From Anniella stebbinsi (taxonomy: Eukaryota > Chordata > Lepidosauria > Squamata > Anniellidae), in NCBI GenBank assembly GCA_029215795.1, contig JARDYH010000003.1:175348382-175412381 (forward strand): DNA of 64,000 nt. Direction: 5' to 3'. The position numbers and the translations under genes are program-made. Every line of letters starts with the position of its first letter. Position 1 is the stretch's first letter. Under the pieces are notes generated by a model. The model did no database searches. It had not been told where the DNA came from and saw nothing but the letters and a program-made list of their open reading frames with translations. Of the stretch, positions 24,866-36,635 are shown piece by piece.

Positions 24866-24995
24866 AAGAACATAAGAAGAGCCTGCTGGATCCGACCAAG
24901 GGTCTGTGTAGTCCAGAATTCTGTCAATGGGAAACCCACAAGCAGGACGGACATGAGTGCAACAGCACCTCGTTGCACTGTAGGGCAATGCACAC
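24866..24995 (+). repeat. Squamate interspersed repeat, plus copy
   Basis: Has AAGAACATAAGAAGAGCC, CTGGATCCGACCAAGGG and CCCACAAGCAGGAC; internal deletions relative to the copy at 51553. Confidence 0.7.
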
Positions 24996-25225
24996 TTCAC
25001 TGAAAATTAGTTGCAGTCTTATGTTGTTGCTGCTTTGTTGCTTGTTTTTTCTGTGTTGTTTTCTCGTTTAATAAGATAAGTGGAGGTACAAGCCCTTGTT
25101 TATCTGCAATAGTACACTCTTGTTCTAGAGAAGGGCCACACACTCACTGCTCAGAATGTTGGTTGTTCTGCTCTCACACTGCTTTCGATTAGCTCCAGCA
25201 AATTCTGTAATTTGGACCATATAGA

Positions 25226-25545
25226 TAGGCTGACCATATGAAAAGGAGGACAGGGCTCATGTAACTTTAACAGTTGTAGAGAAAAGGGAATTTCAGCCAG
25301 TGTCATTTGTATGCAATTGGTTCCTGGTGAAATTCTCTCTTCATCACAACAGTTAAAGTTGCTGGCACTATACTAGAGTGACCATAGACAAAAGAAGGCA
25401 GGGCCCCTGCAACTTTAACTGGTGTGATGAAGAGGGAATTTCACCAGGAACTAATTGCATACAAATGACACTGGCTGAAATCCCCTTTTCTCTACAACTG
25501 TTAAAGTTACATGAGCCCTGTCCTCCTTTTCATATGGTCAGCCTA
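25226..25545. mobile_element. Palindromic hAT-like MITE, copy C
   Basis: 320 bp, ends TAGGCTGACC and GGTCAGCCTA. The centre is in the opposite orientation to the copies at 5160 and 7885. Flanks CATATAGA and GATATATA agree at 6 of 8 positions, consistent with a decayed target duplication. Confidence 0.9.
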
Positions 25546-26180
25546 GATATATACATCCAGGGAAATATGTTTCCATAAATATCTTCAAGCATGATCTACA
25601 ACTCAGCCTCATTTTTTCTTCTTCATGGTAATTGGGCTTTCAGTGTGGGCTGGGCCTTGGATCTCCCCCACCCCTCATGCTTGGGTCTTGATCCTTGTAG
25701 CTTTCTGTCCTTATAACTACTTAAATCATTATTTCAATGGTTGGTTCTTTCTTTTCTGGTTTATTATGGAAGTGAAATTGTTGGATAGGTACCTCCTAAT
25801 ATCTTGTTCATGTTCCAGTATTTTACAATTGTTAGTTAATTTTTGGGATGGGTGATCATTTATTCTGTCAGTTCTCAAACAAATTTTGCACATTTATGTA
25901 TTTATCACGGAATGTATCCTGTAGATATTTGTTATTAATTTGTAATGGGTAGCTTGAAAGTCCTGTCAAATAATGTTAACAGACTGATGAACCTGGTTAA
26001 AAGTTTATGGTTTTCTCAAGCCCTTAGTAAAGAAAGACTAGAAATATCCTTGCAAGTAATACACAAACCCCAGGTAATGTTGAAGTTGCTAAAAAGTACA
26101 TGGCTTGGTGCCATATGATGGACAATATTCATTGAATGCTTGATCTTTTCAGTGTGGTCAAGGGTTCTAATCATCTCCTG

Positions 26181-26337
26181 GCACTTTTGTCTTTAGATAT
26201 GGAGAAAGCGTTTGACTGTGTAGAATGGGTGTTTCTTAAGTGCCTTCTCTAAAAGTGGGGTATCACTTTCAATTCTTTAGGGCCCTTTAAGTTGTTATAT
26301 TCTACTCAAACTTCAGTTTCAATAAATGCTGATTGAC
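26181..26337 (+). mobile_element. L1-like LINE reverse transcriptase, part 1
   Basis: Translation gives the RT motif A region (LSLDMEKAFD, then EW) and a following LLYS...SVSIN segment, as in L1-group LINEs. A stop inside it shows that it is dead. It continues at 27077 and 27468 after two insertions. Confidence 0.8.
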
Positions 26338-27076
26338 TGTAGTCCTTCTGCTGCCACAAAAAACAAAGTATATTAATGATCCAAATCTATACTATGAGCC
26401 ATGTTACAGGCTCTGCACTAGTATTGCTATGCTTTCCCCCCCTATTTTCTGTAAAGAGGGAAGGACCCAACAGAGCTGTGGTGCCAAGCATGGCATCAAA
26501 TGACAACCAAGAAAATAATGCAGAGTCCAGAACAAGGTTTACTAGCATGTGCTTCCAAAGCAGTTCAACGAAACAATGTAGATGACCCATGGGATTTATC
26601 TGCAATCCAAATGAAAACATTGGCAAACATGCCTTATCAAACACACAGTTCTTTACAACTAGAATATAGGCGATAGCTCTCTTCTCAGGTGCTTTTCAAT
26701 CCAGTGCCTTGGATCTCTCTGCCCACCAAGTGGGAGCCTTCAATATGGTGAAAGAACAATCTGGTCTTCTTCAGGATCGCAGCCACTTCCAGATGCCAAC
26801 ATTGGGCCCTTCTCTCTGCACAACCTCACTCAGCTCCTTCTCTCTCACTGTCACCAACCCGTGCTGCTGGACAAGGTCCTTTTATCCTTTTGGCATACAT
26901 CTATGCATGGCTCCTTCCCATTTGGCATTTGTTGGCAGCTGCAGCTGTTCATTAATGAACTCAGCTGTGTCTGAGATCCCAAGAGTGTCTTTCAGGCATT
27001 TCTTCCAGTAGACCAGGTAAATTGGCAGGGCTGGGTTGAAGGGGAAGAAGGCACTGGTGCCCTCTCCCCACTAGAG
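26338..27076 (-). mobile_element. ~740-bp insertion in the L1-like element
   Basis: It separates RT motif A from motif B of one L1 copy, so it is an insertion. It starts with TG, and the reverse strand has a TATA-like GGATAAAAGGACC, which could fit a solo LTR. Terminal motifs and target duplication are not clean (only GAC is shared), so its class and exact ends are uncertain. Confidence 0.45.
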
Positions 27077-27141
27077 GACCAATTGTTTTCTTTGCTTTGT
27101 GGCACCCAGCAGAGTTGCATGTTGTCTCCTTTACTATATAC
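27077..27141 (+). mobile_element. L1-like LINE reverse transcriptase, part 2
   Basis: Encodes the motif B region GTQQSCMLSPLLY, the degenerate form of the L1 GTRQGCPLSPLLF box. The palindromic MITE interrupts it at once. Confidence 0.8.
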
Positions 27142-27459
27142 TAGGGTGACCAGATAAAATCCAGGTCAGGGCTCATGTAACTAACAGTTGTAGAGAAAAA
27201 TGAATTTCAGCCAGTGTCATTTGTATGCAGTTAGTTCCTGGTGAAATTCCCTCTTCATCACAGCAGTTAAAGGTGCATGCACTATACTAGAGCGACCATA
27301 TACAAAAGAAGGCAGGGCCCCTGCAACTTTAACTGTTGTGATAAAGAGGGAATTTCACCAGGAACTAATTGCATACAAATGACACTGGCTGAAATTCCCT
27401 TTTCTCTACAATTGTTAAAGTTACATGAGCCCTGACCTGGATTTTACCTGGTCACCCTA
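27142..27459. mobile_element. Palindromic hAT-like MITE, copy D, inside L1
   Basis: 318 bp with perfect duplication CTATATAC at 27134-27141 and 27460-27467. Removing the element and one duplication rejoins the L1 frame between Leu-Leu-Tyr and Thr-Ile-Ser-Ala-Glu. Confidence 0.93.
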
Positions 27460-27600
27460 CTATATACCATCTCTGCTGAGCTTCTAGCTATTGCTCTAAG
27501 AAAAAAAATGGAACATCAAAGAAGTCTCAGGAGTCTCAGAACATATGTTAAGCATGCTTGTAGATGATTTGCCAATCCATGTCATCAAAGATCACAAAAT
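27460..27600 (+). mobile_element. L1-like LINE reverse transcriptase, part 3
   Basis: Continues with SAELLAIALR and then LVDDLPIHV, which matches the position of the RT catalytic ADD box (motif C) in decayed form. Confidence 0.75.
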
Positions 27601-27633
27601 TGAGGTCATACGCATATATGGTTGCCTTAAGCC

Positions 27634-27966
27634 AGGGGTAAGCAAACTTGTTGGGCTTGTGGTCATATCTGGCAATTTCAGAAACTGTCCTGGCACCATC
27701 ACAAAATGGACATAGTGCATATGAATCATTGGCTTGCAACCAGCTGCCATCTTCATTTCCTAAGAACGTCTCCCAGAGGCATTTATGGGAAAAGAAGATG
27801 GGAGCAGCTAGAGGCCCTCCCTTTGCTTTGAAGCAATCCCAGCTGCCATTTTGTTTTTTGTTTTTTTAAAGTAGGGATAGGGCACATTGGTAGGCACAAG
27901 GAAGATGTCTGAGGGCACACTGGTGTCCACAGATGTCATGTTGCCTATGTCATGTTGCCTACTCCT
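27634..27966. mobile_element. Candidate hAT-like MITE
   Basis: Left end CAGGGGTAAGCAAAC and right end GTTGCCTACTCCTG are complementary and match the common CAGGGGTAGGCAA type of hAT terminus. An 8-bp duplication was not recognised. A TGTCATGTTGCCTA word is duplicated in tandem just before the right end. Confidence 0.55.
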
Positions 27967-28079
27967 GTTTCTTTTCCTTCAAGTCGACATGCAGGCTGTA
28001 TTTCCATTTAATTGGCTTGATAAACCCTATATACCTATAAATCTATATCGCAGCTGGCTTTTCTCATTTGCATAAATTT

Positions 28080-28713
28080 AATTATTTATAATTATGTATA
28101 ATCTTTAAGTCAGCTACTCCTAAAATGTTCCTGAATGACCCAAGCAGAACTCTTCCTAGTATGCCAAGATAACTAAATTGCATACAAATGTATTATATTG
28201 TATCTTGTTATTCCAGATGTTACCAGTTTATTTAGAGCCAAATGTTTTTAAAAGTTGGGATACTCTGATTCAAAACTTTATTTAGTCTGGAGGGAAGCTT
28301 CAGATTAAATGTGCCACTAAATGTAAACCTTAAAGGAGGATTAGTGTCCCAAATTTACAATGTTGTTGTAGTATTGCACAACAGCATTATGTGACTTTAG
28401 TGCTGCCCAACTGCATTATGTGTTTACTGGGTTAAATAAAACTGAGAATAGTCAATAGGTTTAGTAAGAACAATAAGCCCATATGAGTGATCCGTTAGAG
28501 ACAGCATTGTGTGGTATTTTATAACCAGCTTGGTAGTTTATAACCAACTTGTTTACATATATGGATGAAACACACATTAGGATCCATATTCAGAGAATTG
28601 AGTTTAATATTAGTATATGTGATTTTAAATATATGTCCCACAAAACATAACGTCCGTGTATATACTTTTATTAATTTTTGAACAGAGAGTATAGTAATGA
28701 CGCTATCTATCTA

Positions 28714-28745
<32 letters not shown>

Positions 28746-29460
28746 ATCTATCTATCTTTCTTCTTGTGCTTGTAATGATTTGTTTTATGGGTTCTCTTAT
28801 TGTACCATACAATTTTGCCAACAACTTTGAATAAAATAGTATGTTACAACAAAATGAATCATTGGTATATATAGCATGAATTAAATATGATTACACTAGA
28901 GAGAGATTGTCTAAATCTGTTCTATACATTGGTCTTTTGCATATGGCAAAGAAAGGTCAGCTATGGCACACTGGTATTCTATGCCTTTTGATCTAATACA
29001 CTGGAAGCTTTGCTTCAAGCATATTTGAAAATAATTCCTTGTTAATATTTTTGAGCATTGTGCTGTATATTATGAACTCTCCTGAGGTGGCAGGAGGGTT
29101 TTCTGCATTAATTAAAACAGTTAATAAAACTGTCGTTACATAAGATGTTAACAGCTGTGCACAAAATTAGAAACTACATGGTGGGATATTATTGCTGAGT
29201 TTCACCTGGTTTTAGTCCATTATTTTCAGCATTTGGCTCATTGTTTCCTGAATATTTTTCCCAATAGGTTTTATTTTTGTACTTGCATATACCATACAAG
29301 CAGCAATTATATTTGCATTAAGATTCCATATCCAAAATGTCATACAATACTATTAATTCAAACTTTTATGTTAAACCCTCATAGCAACTGACTTTTTCAA
29401 CTATCTTCTCAAGCATTTTCTCTACTAAAGCAGCACGTTTGTAAGATGATTATTCATTTT
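28080..29460. other. Intronic stretch, nothing recognised apart from a microsatellite
   Basis: AT-rich; no repeat family recognised except the CTAT/CTGT array at 28703. Confidence 0.5.
28703..28758. repeat. (CTAT)n(CTGT)n(CTAT)n microsatellite
   Basis: Compound tetranucleotide array of about 13 units. Confidence 0.97.
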
Positions 29461-29461
29461 T

Positions 29462-29525
29462 CCCTGTGCATGCTTACCTGAATGTGAACCCCACTGAACA
29501 TAATAAACTTGCATAGAATACACTG
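29462..29525. repeat. 'CTTACTTCTGAGTA'-type hairpin repeat, diverged
   Basis: TGCTTACCTGAATGTGAACCCCACTGAACA... resembles one arm of the family seen at 9950. Confidence 0.4.
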
Positions 29526-29529
29526 TTAG

Positions 29530-31500
29530 TTAAGTATCAATTTACAAGAACAAATTGTGATTCCCAATTAGGGATTATGAAGTAGAATAGTGATAGAATT
29601 TGCCTTTGTTTAGATGAAACATGGTTTATTTTAGGGGGAATACTGTCTATGAACCACCTCATGGCAGAATTATCATGCAGCTTAAAAATCTTGCTGCATT
29701 CCTGCATACAGTTATGCAGACATACAGTTATAGCAGTGTAAATCACATGCACATAAATTTGCACATGATTGTTGCATTTTATGTTTTTTTAAAACGTTTA
29801 AAAGGAGAGGGAGGTCTTGTGATAAAGCATTATTTTACTTCCCACACTATGTTATGCCATACAAGAAAGAAAGAAAGAAAGAAAATTACAGTCAATTAGA
29901 GAAATCGTAATATTGACCTTTAGGACTCTTATTGTTGTCAAATAGTGGTAATACTTCTTTCTCTTTTTGTGATACATACCTCAGAGCACTAATGTACCAT
30001 AATTATAATAATACTGCAAATGTAGGTGCCCACACACCCAATTTATCTAAATTTAATTATTACATTCCAAATGGCAGGTATAAAACATGTTAATTGGTTT
30101 TTACCACCATATTTACCGAATCCTGCCAAATAGATTTCCATTTATTGCTATACTTCAGTAATTTAAAGTCTTCATTACTAAGGAGTAACATTTTATATTA
30201 AAATATATTTTGGATTCAGGAGTTAAAGCTGACTCTTGAGTTGACATAAGGGAATTAATCAGATTCTGTAGAACAATAACACAATTCTACAGTGTAAGCA
30301 TATTTTCTTTGCTTACATTAAATGTTCTAATGCACTTTCTGTGCATTACCACCAATAACATTTGAACTACTCTACTCCACCCTATTTATTTGCAGTTTAA
30401 CAAACTTTTTCATACACAAGTGAGGGATTACACATGCTTTGCAAAACAATTACTTGTTAAACATTGTTGAACACTATCTATACCCCCCTTCTTTAATGCA
30501 CCAAAATTTGCATGGGGGACTAGTAAAAGAAGATTGACATGTGATCCAGAGTGCTGCTGCTTGCTACCAGTAACAGAAGACTCATTGCATATGCAGGTTT
30601 TCCATTCATTTCTCTCTAGATTTAGGGTCACAGTCTATATCTATCCACCTCTACAAGTGCATGTAGCACAATATAATTTTCATAAATTCCTAAAGATATG
30701 GATAAATAGTACTGCTGTGTACTGTGCCCTCCCCCAGTTTTGGAGTTACTTGATGGACAGATGGTTAATTCAAACTTGGAGTTGATACTTGAGTTTTGTT
30801 TGATAAAACTTCTTTATGATGTTATAACTGTAAGTGATTATCAACTTTTTAAGAGATTGTGGCAATAAGAGGTCTGTGCTGTGAATAAAAGTTTAGGCTA
30901 TCTACCACTGTACTTGGAATCCAATCATGTTCTTTCCTAATAGGAGTTGACAAATGTTATATGTAAGTATATCAATGTTTTATAAGAGCAGTAATTTGTC
31001 TTGATTATGCAGTCTTCAGATATTTTGGATGTCTCTATTAAGTGAGCACAGTTAGATTTGGAGTACAGCCCAAAACACACCTAGGTTGCACATGCATTAA
31101 GCATGAGCTGTAAGGATAGAAAGTGTGATTTAATAGAGCAGTGTGATTTAATAGAGCCTTTTGCATGACACAATAGCATACCATGAAGCTGTAGCCCATG
31201 TGAGACACATGCGGCTGACATTATGAATATGAAACCCCACTTGGGTTATGTGAGGTTGGTCTGTTTAAGTAACCCATGACAAGCTGTGGCATGTCATCTG
31301 AACCCAGTCATTATGTGCTATAGGTTGGCTTCTTATTAGATGTGCAATTGACCTACATAATCTATACTGCATTCTGCTGTTACTATACTATTGGAGACTA
31401 CTTTCTGAGTAGCAATGGGGGAAGAATTAAGGATAATTGACTATGCAAATATCCTACTCTGATTGTTGCAAGCACAATCAAGGTGGCCAAAGCTCATTGC
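29530..31500. other. Intronic stretch, nothing recognised
   Basis: AT-rich; a short GAAA microsatellite at 29868-29883 and a 19-bp tandem duplication (GTGTGATTTAATAGAGC) near 31120-31158. Confidence 0.5.
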
Positions 31501-31689
31501 AAGCAGGCTCCAGCCTTGATTCTGCATATATCTTCAGCCCTCTGCTGGCTGCTATCCCATCCCACAACCCTATCCATTGAAGACAAAACTCTTACCTTGG
31601 GGAAGAAAGATGGATTAGCAGGGAGACAAGGAGTCTAATGACATCTGAAAGGTTCTGAAAGGCTGTCTTTTCCCTGCAGAATCATGGGC

Positions 31690-31910
31690 TGAACTATAAA
31701 CTCCGTGATTCCCTTTGCATGTCATGCTGAATCCCAATAAGGTGGAAGCCCTGTGGATTGGTGGTTCCCATGTCTGGGAACTGGATGTACAGCCTGTTCT
31801 AGCCAGGTTTCACTCCTGCTGAAAGAGCAGGCACATAGCTTCAGCTATTCCTTGAACCATCTCTGTTACTTGAAGCCCAGGTGGCCTTGGTGACTAGGAA
31901 TGCCTTTTTA
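31690..31910 (+). mobile_element. L2/CR1-like LINE reverse transcriptase, part 1
   Basis: Encodes LNPNKVEALWIGG, equivalent to the LNPDKTEVL box downstream of the catalytic site in L2/CR1 reverse transcriptases. Frameshifted and interrupted at 31911 by a younger LINE fragment. Confidence 0.8.
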
Positions 31911-32136
31911 TTTATTTTATTTTTTACTTACAGCTTTTATATACCGCTCCGCATTGAAACATATTCCGGAGCAGTGGACAATGAAAGATAAAAAGATAAA
32001 AGAATAAAAGAATAAAACACAGTATTAAAAATTGTTATTTTTAAAGATAGAATACCAGTAAAAACCATGGCTGGTCAGTCAAGGAAGGTTCCCTGAAATA
32101 ATGATATATTTTTTTCCAGGAGGCACCAAAAACAAC
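31911..32136 (-). mobile_element. Nested 3' LINE fragment with 15-bp target duplication
   Basis: Inserted in minus orientation: the T-rich left end (reverse AAATAAA tail) is followed by a reversed TATACCGCTCCG-type LINE end. Perfect 15-bp direct repeats AGGAATGCCTTTTTA flank it at 31896-31910 and 32137-32151, the hallmark of target-primed retroposition. Confidence 0.85.
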
Positions 32137-32500
32137 AGGAATGCCTTTTTACCAGGAATGCATTCCTTCCTGGACAAGGATAGACTGGCCACAGCTGTCC
32201 ACAGCCTGGTAACCCCCAGCTGGATTAATATAATGCAATGTGGGGGTGCTTCAAATAGTGAAGAATGGAGCTGCTAGATGGCTAACAGGTACAGCCAGGT
32301 GGCATCGCATTACCCTGATCCTGAGGGGGCTGCTCTGGTTCCCCATAGGCTCCTCAACCAATTTCAAGGTGCTGGTTTTGACCTTTTAAGCTCTAAATGG
32401 TTTGGGATCCAATCATATAAAAGAATGCCTCCCCCTATACCAGCCTGCCCATGCCTTAAGATCTGCTGGGGAGGCTTTCTTTAATGTACTTTCCCCACAG
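32137..32500 (+). mobile_element. L2/CR1-like LINE reverse transcriptase, part 2
   Basis: Resumes the host LINE with VKNGAARWLTGT and FKVLVLTF segments of the RT C-terminal region. Stops are present and the tail is missing. Confidence 0.82.
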
Positions 32501-32505
32501 AGTAT

Positions 32506-32854
32506 GAGCATCATCAGATGGGGGGGGGGAATTATGGTTCCCTACCATCGCTTCTCCACCCCAGCTCCTGTCCTATGATACTTCCTTTTTCTACCTGGAG
32601 AAGAAAGAGGAAGTAAACAAAGACCATGTGGCCCCATTTAGGGGCCATTTTTATTGCACTGCTTTTCATGCACAGAGCAGGAAATGGTGGCACATTCCTT
32701 TTTTTTTTAAAGTCAGATTAAAAGGAATCTATTTTGTGACAAAACAGGCAAGAAGGAGTGGGAGGTGCATGGGAAGTGGACATCATCATCTCAAGGAAGC
32801 GCAAACATCTGTAAGTGGGCAGTAGTGCAATAAAATGCTCATATGATGACACCC
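32506..32854. mobile_element. Unclassified DNA-transposon-like repeat, copy 1
   Basis: Shares its whole length with 50929-51273: an ACTTCCTTTTTCTACCTGGA block, GAGGAAGTAAA, TTTTATTGCACTGCTTTTC, GAAGGAGTGGGAGGTG and GTAAGTGGGCAGTAG in the same order. The ends GAGCATCATCA and TGATGACACCC are roughly complementary. No coding frame and no clear duplication. Confidence 0.6.
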
Positions 32855-32987
32855 TAAGTGTTATTGAGGGAGAGAGCCTTATCTGTTTTGGCAGTCTGTT
32901 TGTGTAATTTCCTCCCCATCGAAGTGCAGCTGGGACTGACTTTTCTATCTTTTTGGTACCAGGTTAAACTGTTTTTGTTTGCCTGAT

Positions 32988-32990
<3 letters not shown>

Positions 32991-33018
<28 letters not shown>
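32991..33018. repeat. (GT)n microsatellite
   Basis: About 14 GT units. Confidence 0.97.
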
Positions 33019-33024
<6 letters not shown>

Positions 33025-33070
33025 TTGCTTTATATCTCTATTTTGTTTTCATTCTTTGCATTGTATGTTA

Positions 33071-33305
33071 AGAGGGAATATCCTGGTGATATTCCCTCTT
33101 CGTCACAACAGTTAAAGGTTCATGCACTATACTAGAGTGACCATATACAAAAGAAGGCAGGGTCCCTGCAACTTTAACTGTTGTGATAAAGAGGGAATTT
33201 CACCAGGAACTAATTGCATACAAAAATGCACTGGCTGAAATTCCCTTTTCTCTACAACTGTTAAAGTTACATGAGCCCTGACCTGGATTTTATCTGGTCA
33301 CCCTA
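33071..33305. mobile_element. Palindromic hAT-like MITE, left-arm-deleted copy E
   Basis: Retains the centre and the right arm, ending GGTCACCCTA, but lacks most of the left arm. ATGTTA at 33065-33070 and 33306-33311 suggests that the target duplication survives, so the deletion is internal to the element. The centre has the same orientation as copies C and D. Confidence 0.85.
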
Positions 33306-33309
33306 ATGT

Positions 33310-34465
33310 TATATGATCATTTTGGGCTCTTGTTTTGTATACCAGCCTGATATCTTTGGATAAAGGGCAGTTACAAATGTAATAATTGAACAGGACAGCC
33401 ATTAAGAGCCAACAGAGAAACTCTATAACAGAATGGAATCTATCCAATCAGTTTGACCATTTTACCAGCCTCTTCTTCCAATCACAGGAGATGCTCAATC
33501 CCCCACATCCCATAATTGTATCCAGCCAGGAGCTTTCGTAATGGGAGAGAAGAAAGAATAAAAGCTTGGAAAAAATCCCAAACCCATTGATGGATTTTTT
33601 TTTCCTGATGGACCAGGTTATCTTTGTTGTTTAAAGGAAGAGTTATCCATACTTTTAATAACATGTACAATAAAATAATGGCCAAGAATAAAGTGTAGAA
33701 CAGGAAAAGATCCAGGGTGTGTTCTAATTTTTATTAGAATTTATATTGCTGAGAGCTTCCTTGTTCAATTTTCTTTTTTGGAGACTTGCAGCATTATTCA
33801 CATTAATGACTGGATTGATTTAATAGAAAATCACTTTCATATGTATCTGTTGTCTAGAACATTTAACTGAATTGCATTTTAAAAGAAGAACTACTGTATA
33901 TGACAAGAAACATGACTTAACACTACCTTAAAATGAAAAGCATTCTCCCTTCCTCATCCTGACTCAGTTTTATGTACTCAGTTCCATGAAGTTCAACAGA
34001 TGTAAATACAGATTAATTATTTAAAAAGTAATAGGAAGGAATGAGATTCCAAACATGTAGTGTTTAATTATTTAAAACCTATAATGGAATTTCAACCCTA
34101 ACACATCCTCCAGATCTCACAGTGTGCTTGGACAAATGCCTGAGGTTAACTGGTATGCCTCTTGCTGCCAAACTACCACCATTTATACTGCAAAGAAATA
34201 ATTTTGCTTGCTAAAATGTAAAGTACAGCTAGTATCTGGCTTCATGTGCAATGTTCATCTAGGTTTGTTTAAACATTAAATAATTATAGGAGTTTTAAAA
34301 TGTTTGTGTAGTATTGTATTCAGCTGCCCCATTCCAGCTGAGTTATAGCAACCCATATTTGGAAACAGGTTCCTGTGAATAAATTAACACATTTACTGCT
34401 GAAAATGAAAGTCATATGTTTAGCTTTCCTCTGTCTTCCTTCCATAACTTACCCATGTCTTGATG
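33310..34465. other. Intronic stretch, nothing recognised
   Basis: AT-rich, no repeat family identified. Confidence 0.5.
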
Positions 34466-34470
34466 TGAGG

Positions 34471-34880
34471 TAGAGATGTATGAATCAGCAAAAGCTCAGC
34501 TCTTCAAGATTCTGTGAATTCCACCATGAAGCTTGTTCCGATTTGTGTCTGTATCAGGTTGTGAGCTTTGGGTTTTTCTACATGAAAATAAATGTGTATA
34601 TTTGTGTGCATTTCTCCAAATGTTCACATCAATTGTGCACATTATTTAAATGTATGCATTTTCTCCCATTGACTAAAGCATGCTTGGGCTTATTTTGCAA
34701 ATGCACACATTCTTCATGTACATTTGTCAAATGTGTGCATTTTAATGCATTTTGTTGTTGCATGACTTGCATCACAAGGTCAGAAATGTATGGAGTTAAA
34801 ATGCAGATTTTGTGTAGGTCTGTGTTCAGTTCCAGAAAGTGAAAATTGGGTATAGTTTGATCAAAAATGAATTGAAACAA
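34471..34880. repeat. Degenerate TGYGCATT-rich repeat, possibly inside a decayed hAT element
   Basis: Words such as TGTGTGCATTT, ATGTATGCATTT, ATGCACACATT and ATGTGTGCATT recur about every 30-35 bp in both orientations. The start TAGAGATGTATGAATC resembles a TAGGGATGTG terminus, but no right end was found. The overlapping 120- and 116-codon frames are products of the repeat. Confidence 0.45.
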
Positions 34881-35469
34881 ATGTTTCTGTTCAAATGTGT
34901 CAAATATGATGATGTCCAACTTTATCCCACCATCTACCAGCAGCAGCCAACAATGCAGAGCTAGGGCATGGAACACCAAATACCAAACATGTCAGGATGT
35001 GGGCAAAGTCTGTTAGATGTTATAGAGGAGGTAGGAGAGCTAAACATGCAGCCATTGTTTTTAGGTAGCCACATGGTTAGTGAAATGTCTAGTGAAACAC
35101 CTCAGCATAACTGACAACAGTTTTTATATTGCCAGCACTGATTCCATTGTCTGGTAACTCTGAATAGCAGGAGTTCTACAGACAAAAGGTATAAATCCAA
35201 AGTAGTTAAAAAGTGATCTGAGAAGAATCTTTTGAAATTATTATTCAGTCAAGTTGATTTATTAAGATCTTAGCTTATGTTTCCAGTTAAGACCCTAACC
35301 AATTATAGAAAGGTATGTTGAGCTCATAATAAAAGGTTATTCTCTACTTACAGGAAATGCAACTTTTACATTTGATTTATTTCATAGGTTTTCATTGGTG
35401 ATTTTTGCTCAGTAGAAGTAGCATTGGCCTGGAGCAATGCCTAGGGCTGAAAGCATATTAGTCTAAGCA

Positions 35470-35492
35470 AACACACACACACACACACACAC
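35470..35492. repeat. (CA)n microsatellite
   Basis: About 12 units. Confidence 0.97.
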
Positions 35493-35994
35493 ATCAGTGC
35501 ACCCATCTAACCACCTCATTATATTTGTATTCAAGCCAGCCATCTTGTGAGCTATAGAAATAGAATGCAAAAGATGGTGTTGGTGTGTACATAAAAAAAG
35601 ATAGTATTAGAAAGCCACATACATGTTTGTTTTTTTGCTGTTTTTTTTTTTTAGGAAGCCACATTGGTTCTTTCTGTCATGAAATATTGACTGGATTCGG
35701 ACATCACGATAACTCAGGATGGGTTAATTAAACCATGATGGGTTGTCATGTCACCTGATGGCATGATGAGTTATTTGGCCAAAATAACACACTCTGATAA
35801 TGGTCTGTGGAGTGGGTTATTTAACCCACCATGGGTTATCATATTGAGTGGTGATCACCGTGGGTTATTTTGGCTGGCTACAGAGCTGTGCGGCAACAGC
35901 GGTCTCAACAGTTGCATTCTGCTCTTCACTTGCTTGCTGCTTAGGAATATATTAAAGCAACCAAGCCAGCAGTGTAGAGATGGCAGGATGTGAG

Positions 35995-36450
35995 GTTTGG
36001 TCCGGATCCTGCAAACCCCCAAGGTGTTACAGGCATCTCCCACTTTTTGGTGCACCTGGGATTTTCAATACTTTCACAGTTAGTGCTGGGTTTTCATGGT
36101 GCACCAGGTGCCTCCTTAGTAGAGGAGGCTGGCTATGAGGTCTGGTCCCGAACCTGCTAATTTCTAAGGTTTTCTAGGCATCTCCCCTGTTTGGCGCCAC
36201 TTGGGACTTTTGCTCCTCTGGTGTAAATGCACAGGATTATGATGATGGATTGGGTGCCTCCCAACTAGGAGAGGCTGTGTGTGGAGTTTGGTCACAATTC
36301 TACAAACCCAGGGTTTTCTAGCCACTTCCCCATTTTGGGGTCACCCAAGAGTTTCCCTCCTTGGTAAGTTATCATGCCGGGGTTTGATGGTGGATCAGGT
36401 GTGTGCTTACTGGGGAAGGCTGGGTATGAAGCCCCCCCCCCCCCCGGATC
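35995..36450. repeat. Tandem array of ~145-bp units
   Basis: About four imperfect units starting near 35995, 36139, 36287 and 36427. Each has a GTTTGGTCC-like start, a CTGCNAA word, a CTAGGCATCTCCC-like word and an AGGAGAGGCTG-like end. A run of about 15 C sits in the last unit. Confidence 0.75.
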
Positions 36451-36635
36451 CTGCTAACTTCCAGCACTTGAGAGGTGAAACAGCGCTCGGGTGGGAGGAC
36501 TGCAGCAGGACAGGGGGGTAAGTCAAATTACACAAAGTAGCTTAATAAGCTACTCACAGTAGCTTATTAATCTGCTCATGCGGCAGGGGATCATGAGCTA
36601 TTTTCAAAATAAGCTATTGTGAGTAACTTATTAAC

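Noticed and set aside
34480..34979. Overlapping 120- and 116-codon frames on opposite strands
   Set aside because: Both read the same degenerate TGTGCATT repeat.
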